Assembly: GCA_035222895.1 (NCBI GenBank)
Contig: JAVYIG010001607.1
Coordinates: forward strand, 1-64,000
DNA: 64,000 nucleotides
Origin: Strongylocentrotus droebachiensis
Taxonomy: Eukaryota; Echinodermata; Echinoidea; Camarodonta; Strongylocentrotidae
Direction of reading: 5' to 3'
Position 1 is the first letter of the stretch. Each line of letters begins with the position of its first letter. Positions 61,770 to 64,000 of the stretch are shown piece by piece. Under the pieces are notes generated by a model. The model was not told where the DNA came from. It saw nothing but the letters and a program-made list of their open reading frames with translations, and searched no databases. Position numbers and translations under genes: made by a program.

Positions 61770-61935
61770 TTACGGGCGGGTCCTTCTTCTTCTCTTTCTT
61801 CTTCTCAGACTTCTCCTCCTCCTCGATCCTTCTTCCGCCAAAAAAAGATCTTCTTTTTCTCAATTATTCTTCGTCTTCTTCTTCTTCTTCTTCTCTTCTT
61901 CTTCTTCTTCTTCTTCTTCTTCTTCTTCTTCTCCT
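61770..61935. repeat. (CTT)n low-complexity
   Basis: CTTCTTCTT runs, densest at 61876-61932. Confidence 0.9.
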
Positions 61936-62107
61936 CCACACTATAGTCAACACCTGAAACGATTGGAATAATTTGAAATCATAGATCATCGAGAATTGTC
62001 GAAATGACAGCATATTCATATTATATCGCCTTTAATTTGTTCATTTTTTTAAACGTCTTTGTTTGTTTTCGAATGGGGAGTCTCAGTGTGTCATCTTCAC
62101 ATGAGTA

Positions 62108-62325
62108 CAGTGGCGGATCCAGGGGGGGGGGGGGGCCGGGCCCCCCCCCCCTTGAGAAAAAAATCATGTAAAATCACGTGATTTTTACCTTTTTTGGGGG
62201 TGCCCCCCCCCCCCCCACCCGCCCCAACTGAGCGACTTTTCGGCCGGCGCGATTTTCAAACTTTCGGGAGCAAAAAAAAAAAAAAGTTGGGCCCCCTCCC
62301 CTAAGAAATCCTGGATCCGCGCCTG
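62108..62325. mobile_element. Short TIR element, GGCGGATC family, copy 4
   Basis: Starts CAGTGGCGGATCCAGG and ends CTGGATCCGCGCCTG, flanked by an 8-bp duplication CATGAGTA (62100-62107 and 62326-62333). The 8-bp target site supports a hAT-type mechanism. Confidence 0.85.
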
Positions 62326-62539
62326 CATGAGTATGTTCCATGGGGGAGGGCCGGGTGCCCTCGATAGCGGCCCACGATCATAGCTATAAGAGAGATTACA
62401 TGAAGTGGAATAATATCCATCTTAATTATCCAATTTAAATTTCGAATTGCGTGTTCTTGTTCAATATTTTTTTTTTTTTTTTTTTTAGTGGGGCGGGGCA
62501 CACATAGGAGCATCGCTATCCTAGCTGTGTAGTAAAAGC

Positions 62540-62870
62540 TGTGCTTTTGATTCTCAACATTTCAAACACCACTGTACAAAACTCAACTGATTTCACTCAA
62601 AATCGGTACTTTAGTGACAATTGATGACACCTAAATAGCAGTAAAATACATTTTTTTTAACTTACTGATGTTAAAAAGAATAATTTAAAAATTAAAATTG
62701 TAAGTCTAGTGTCAAACTTTGCTTACAGCTGCATCGACATGATTGTGTACAGTCTATGCGAAATTGTGTGGTGTGTGTATTTGTGTATGGGTATAATAAT
62801 ACCCGCCTCACAGCATGTATGCAGTGCTAGAGGTCAATACGCATTGGCATTGACTCTCTATGCTTTGCTG
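62540..62870 (-). repeat. Inverted duplication, arm 2 (upstream of BLTP3)
   Basis: Reverse complement counterpart of 59345-59700, with GTGCTAGAGGTCAATACGCA and TTTCACTCAAAATCGGTACT. The two arms flank BLTP3 exon 1. Confidence 0.75.
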
Positions 62871-63060
62871 GAGTGGGGCGGGGGGCGGGGGGCGGGGTCA
62901 CCTGTCTCTTTGGCAGCACTCGTGAAAGTCGTGAGGGAACATCCACAACAAAAAATTCGGGGGCGGGCCGGGGCGCGACGCGACAAAGCATGCATGATAA
63001 GCGCTTGAAAAGTACGTACGTGCGCGTGCGCGCGCGCACCTGCGCTCTGTTTGTTGACGT
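62870..63060. promoter_or_regulatory. GC-box and CpG-rich patch with alternating purine-pyrimidine run
   Basis: Three overlapping GGGGCGGGG-type boxes at 62874-62898, several CpGs, and TACGTACGTGCGCGTGCGCG near 63013-63038. It is the only strongly CpG-rich patch upstream of the minus-strand gene, so it is a candidate promoter; this is inference. Confidence 0.35.
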
Positions 63061-64000
63061 CGGTCATACATGGTATGTTCCTAATCCTAGACCTAGTCGA
63101 TTGACTATAATTTTGCCAAGGTCTTTCATAACAAAAATGTAAGTAGATCTTACAGATTGGTGATAATAACTTGTTAGGTCTTGATTTGATTAATGATGTC
63201 ATACTTTGTAAGCTTTCTCCAGTCTGGAGGTTCTAGATTTAATGAGTTGCACGTTACACACGCCGAGCTCGAGCTCCGAGAGGCCTCATGCGGATCCGGG
63301 GAGCTCGGCCTCGGAGTCCGCTGGCTGGGCTCAAGCCCCTAGCGCTAGCCGTGGCGTGGGGTGTTTGATCACCTCGTTCACGTTGCACCAGGGAGATATC
63401 GAGATGAGAGTTTAAACTCTCAAGTCTCCCACTTTGTAGACCTAGCTTGGTAGTGGTCCTTAGTTACATGCGAAACTTCCGCAATGAAAATTGATATTTA
63501 GTAATATTCCCAAGTAACCAAGGCAACTCTTTATCTTTTACTTTTTAGTTTGTTGTTGTTTAAAGAGTGAAAAATACTTCATTTTTTAAATCACATTTTA
63601 CATTCTCGAATTCTCTCGCGCAATTCACAACAAACCTTGCAAACTGCTAACTTAGTCTAGTATTAGTAACTTTTGGTGTTTGCTGGATGAGTCTTCTTTA
63701 AGTTTAAGTTAAACTTAAGTTTAAGTTTGATCTTTCTACTCAAGTCGCCATGACCTCCACTAGATTCTACTTTTTTTTCTAGTTTAAAATCCACTAGGAT
63801 TAGGAATCTTGGAGGAACAACTACCAAATACCAAGTCATGAGACACAGGAATTTGATTAAAAATGAGGGAAATTTGCTATTTGAAGTGTTAATGATTTTG
63901 CTTATCCTGCACGTGTACGTGTTCCTATTCATCTAATGATAATGAGTTAACATGCGATTTCCAGGACAAAAACGTTCACCTCTGCAGAGATATCAATGGA
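63061..64000. other. End of window, no gene seen
   Basis: A second GC-richer patch with GAGCTCGAGCTC lies at 63255-63360, then AT-rich DNA with a TTTAAGTTTAAG foldback near 63697-63727. No coding signal. Confidence 0.45.

Overview
This is a nuclear genomic window from an animal, most likely a sea urchin or close echinoderm relative. The pointers are large GT-AG introns, AT-rich non-coding DNA crowded with short inverted-repeat transposons and tRNA-derived SINEs, frequent ACATGTAC and ACCGGT words, very long G/C homopolymers, and a tandem pair of RING/B-box genes. The species call is inference. The gene structures are read directly from the sequence.

Layout. At 0.35-6.3 kb on the + strand lie two tandem copies, about 4.3 kb apart, of a single-exon RING + B-box (TRIM-like) gene. 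Copy 1 (551-1453) is intact but stops early compared with copy 2. Copy 2 (4871-5981) has a 4-bp duplication that breaks the frame inside the RING. Both are followed by a decaying acidic repeat tail and a conserved terminal relic that no open frame now reaches. From 6.3 to 12.6 kb there is no gene, only SINEs and AT-rich DNA, part of which may be the 3' UTR of the next gene.

From 12,649 to 60,278 on the - strand runs one large gene. I could assemble it as 20 coding exons with consistent phases and consensus splice sites throughout (4,593 nt, 1,530 codons plus stop). It encodes an orthologue of UHRF1BP1/UHRF1BP1L (BLTP3A/BLTP3B, SHIP164), a chorein-type bridge-like lipid-transfer protein. Intron 2 alone is 17.7 kb and holds a collection of nested transposons. 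Above 60.3 kb lie the 5' end of this gene, a 34-C tract, two GGCGGATC-type elements, a GC-box/CpG-rich patch and unassigned DNA.

The most unusual pattern is that at least seven of the 20 exons are accompanied, in the neighbouring intron, by one or more direct partial copies of the exon edge, usually with the splice site. Examples are an acceptor array for exon 17, 133-bp triplicates at exon 7, tripled donors at exon 8, and a fragment of exon 13 inside an inverted-repeat element. These could act as splice decoys or give alternative isoforms. No CRISPR array, rRNA gene or credible functional tRNA gene was seen.
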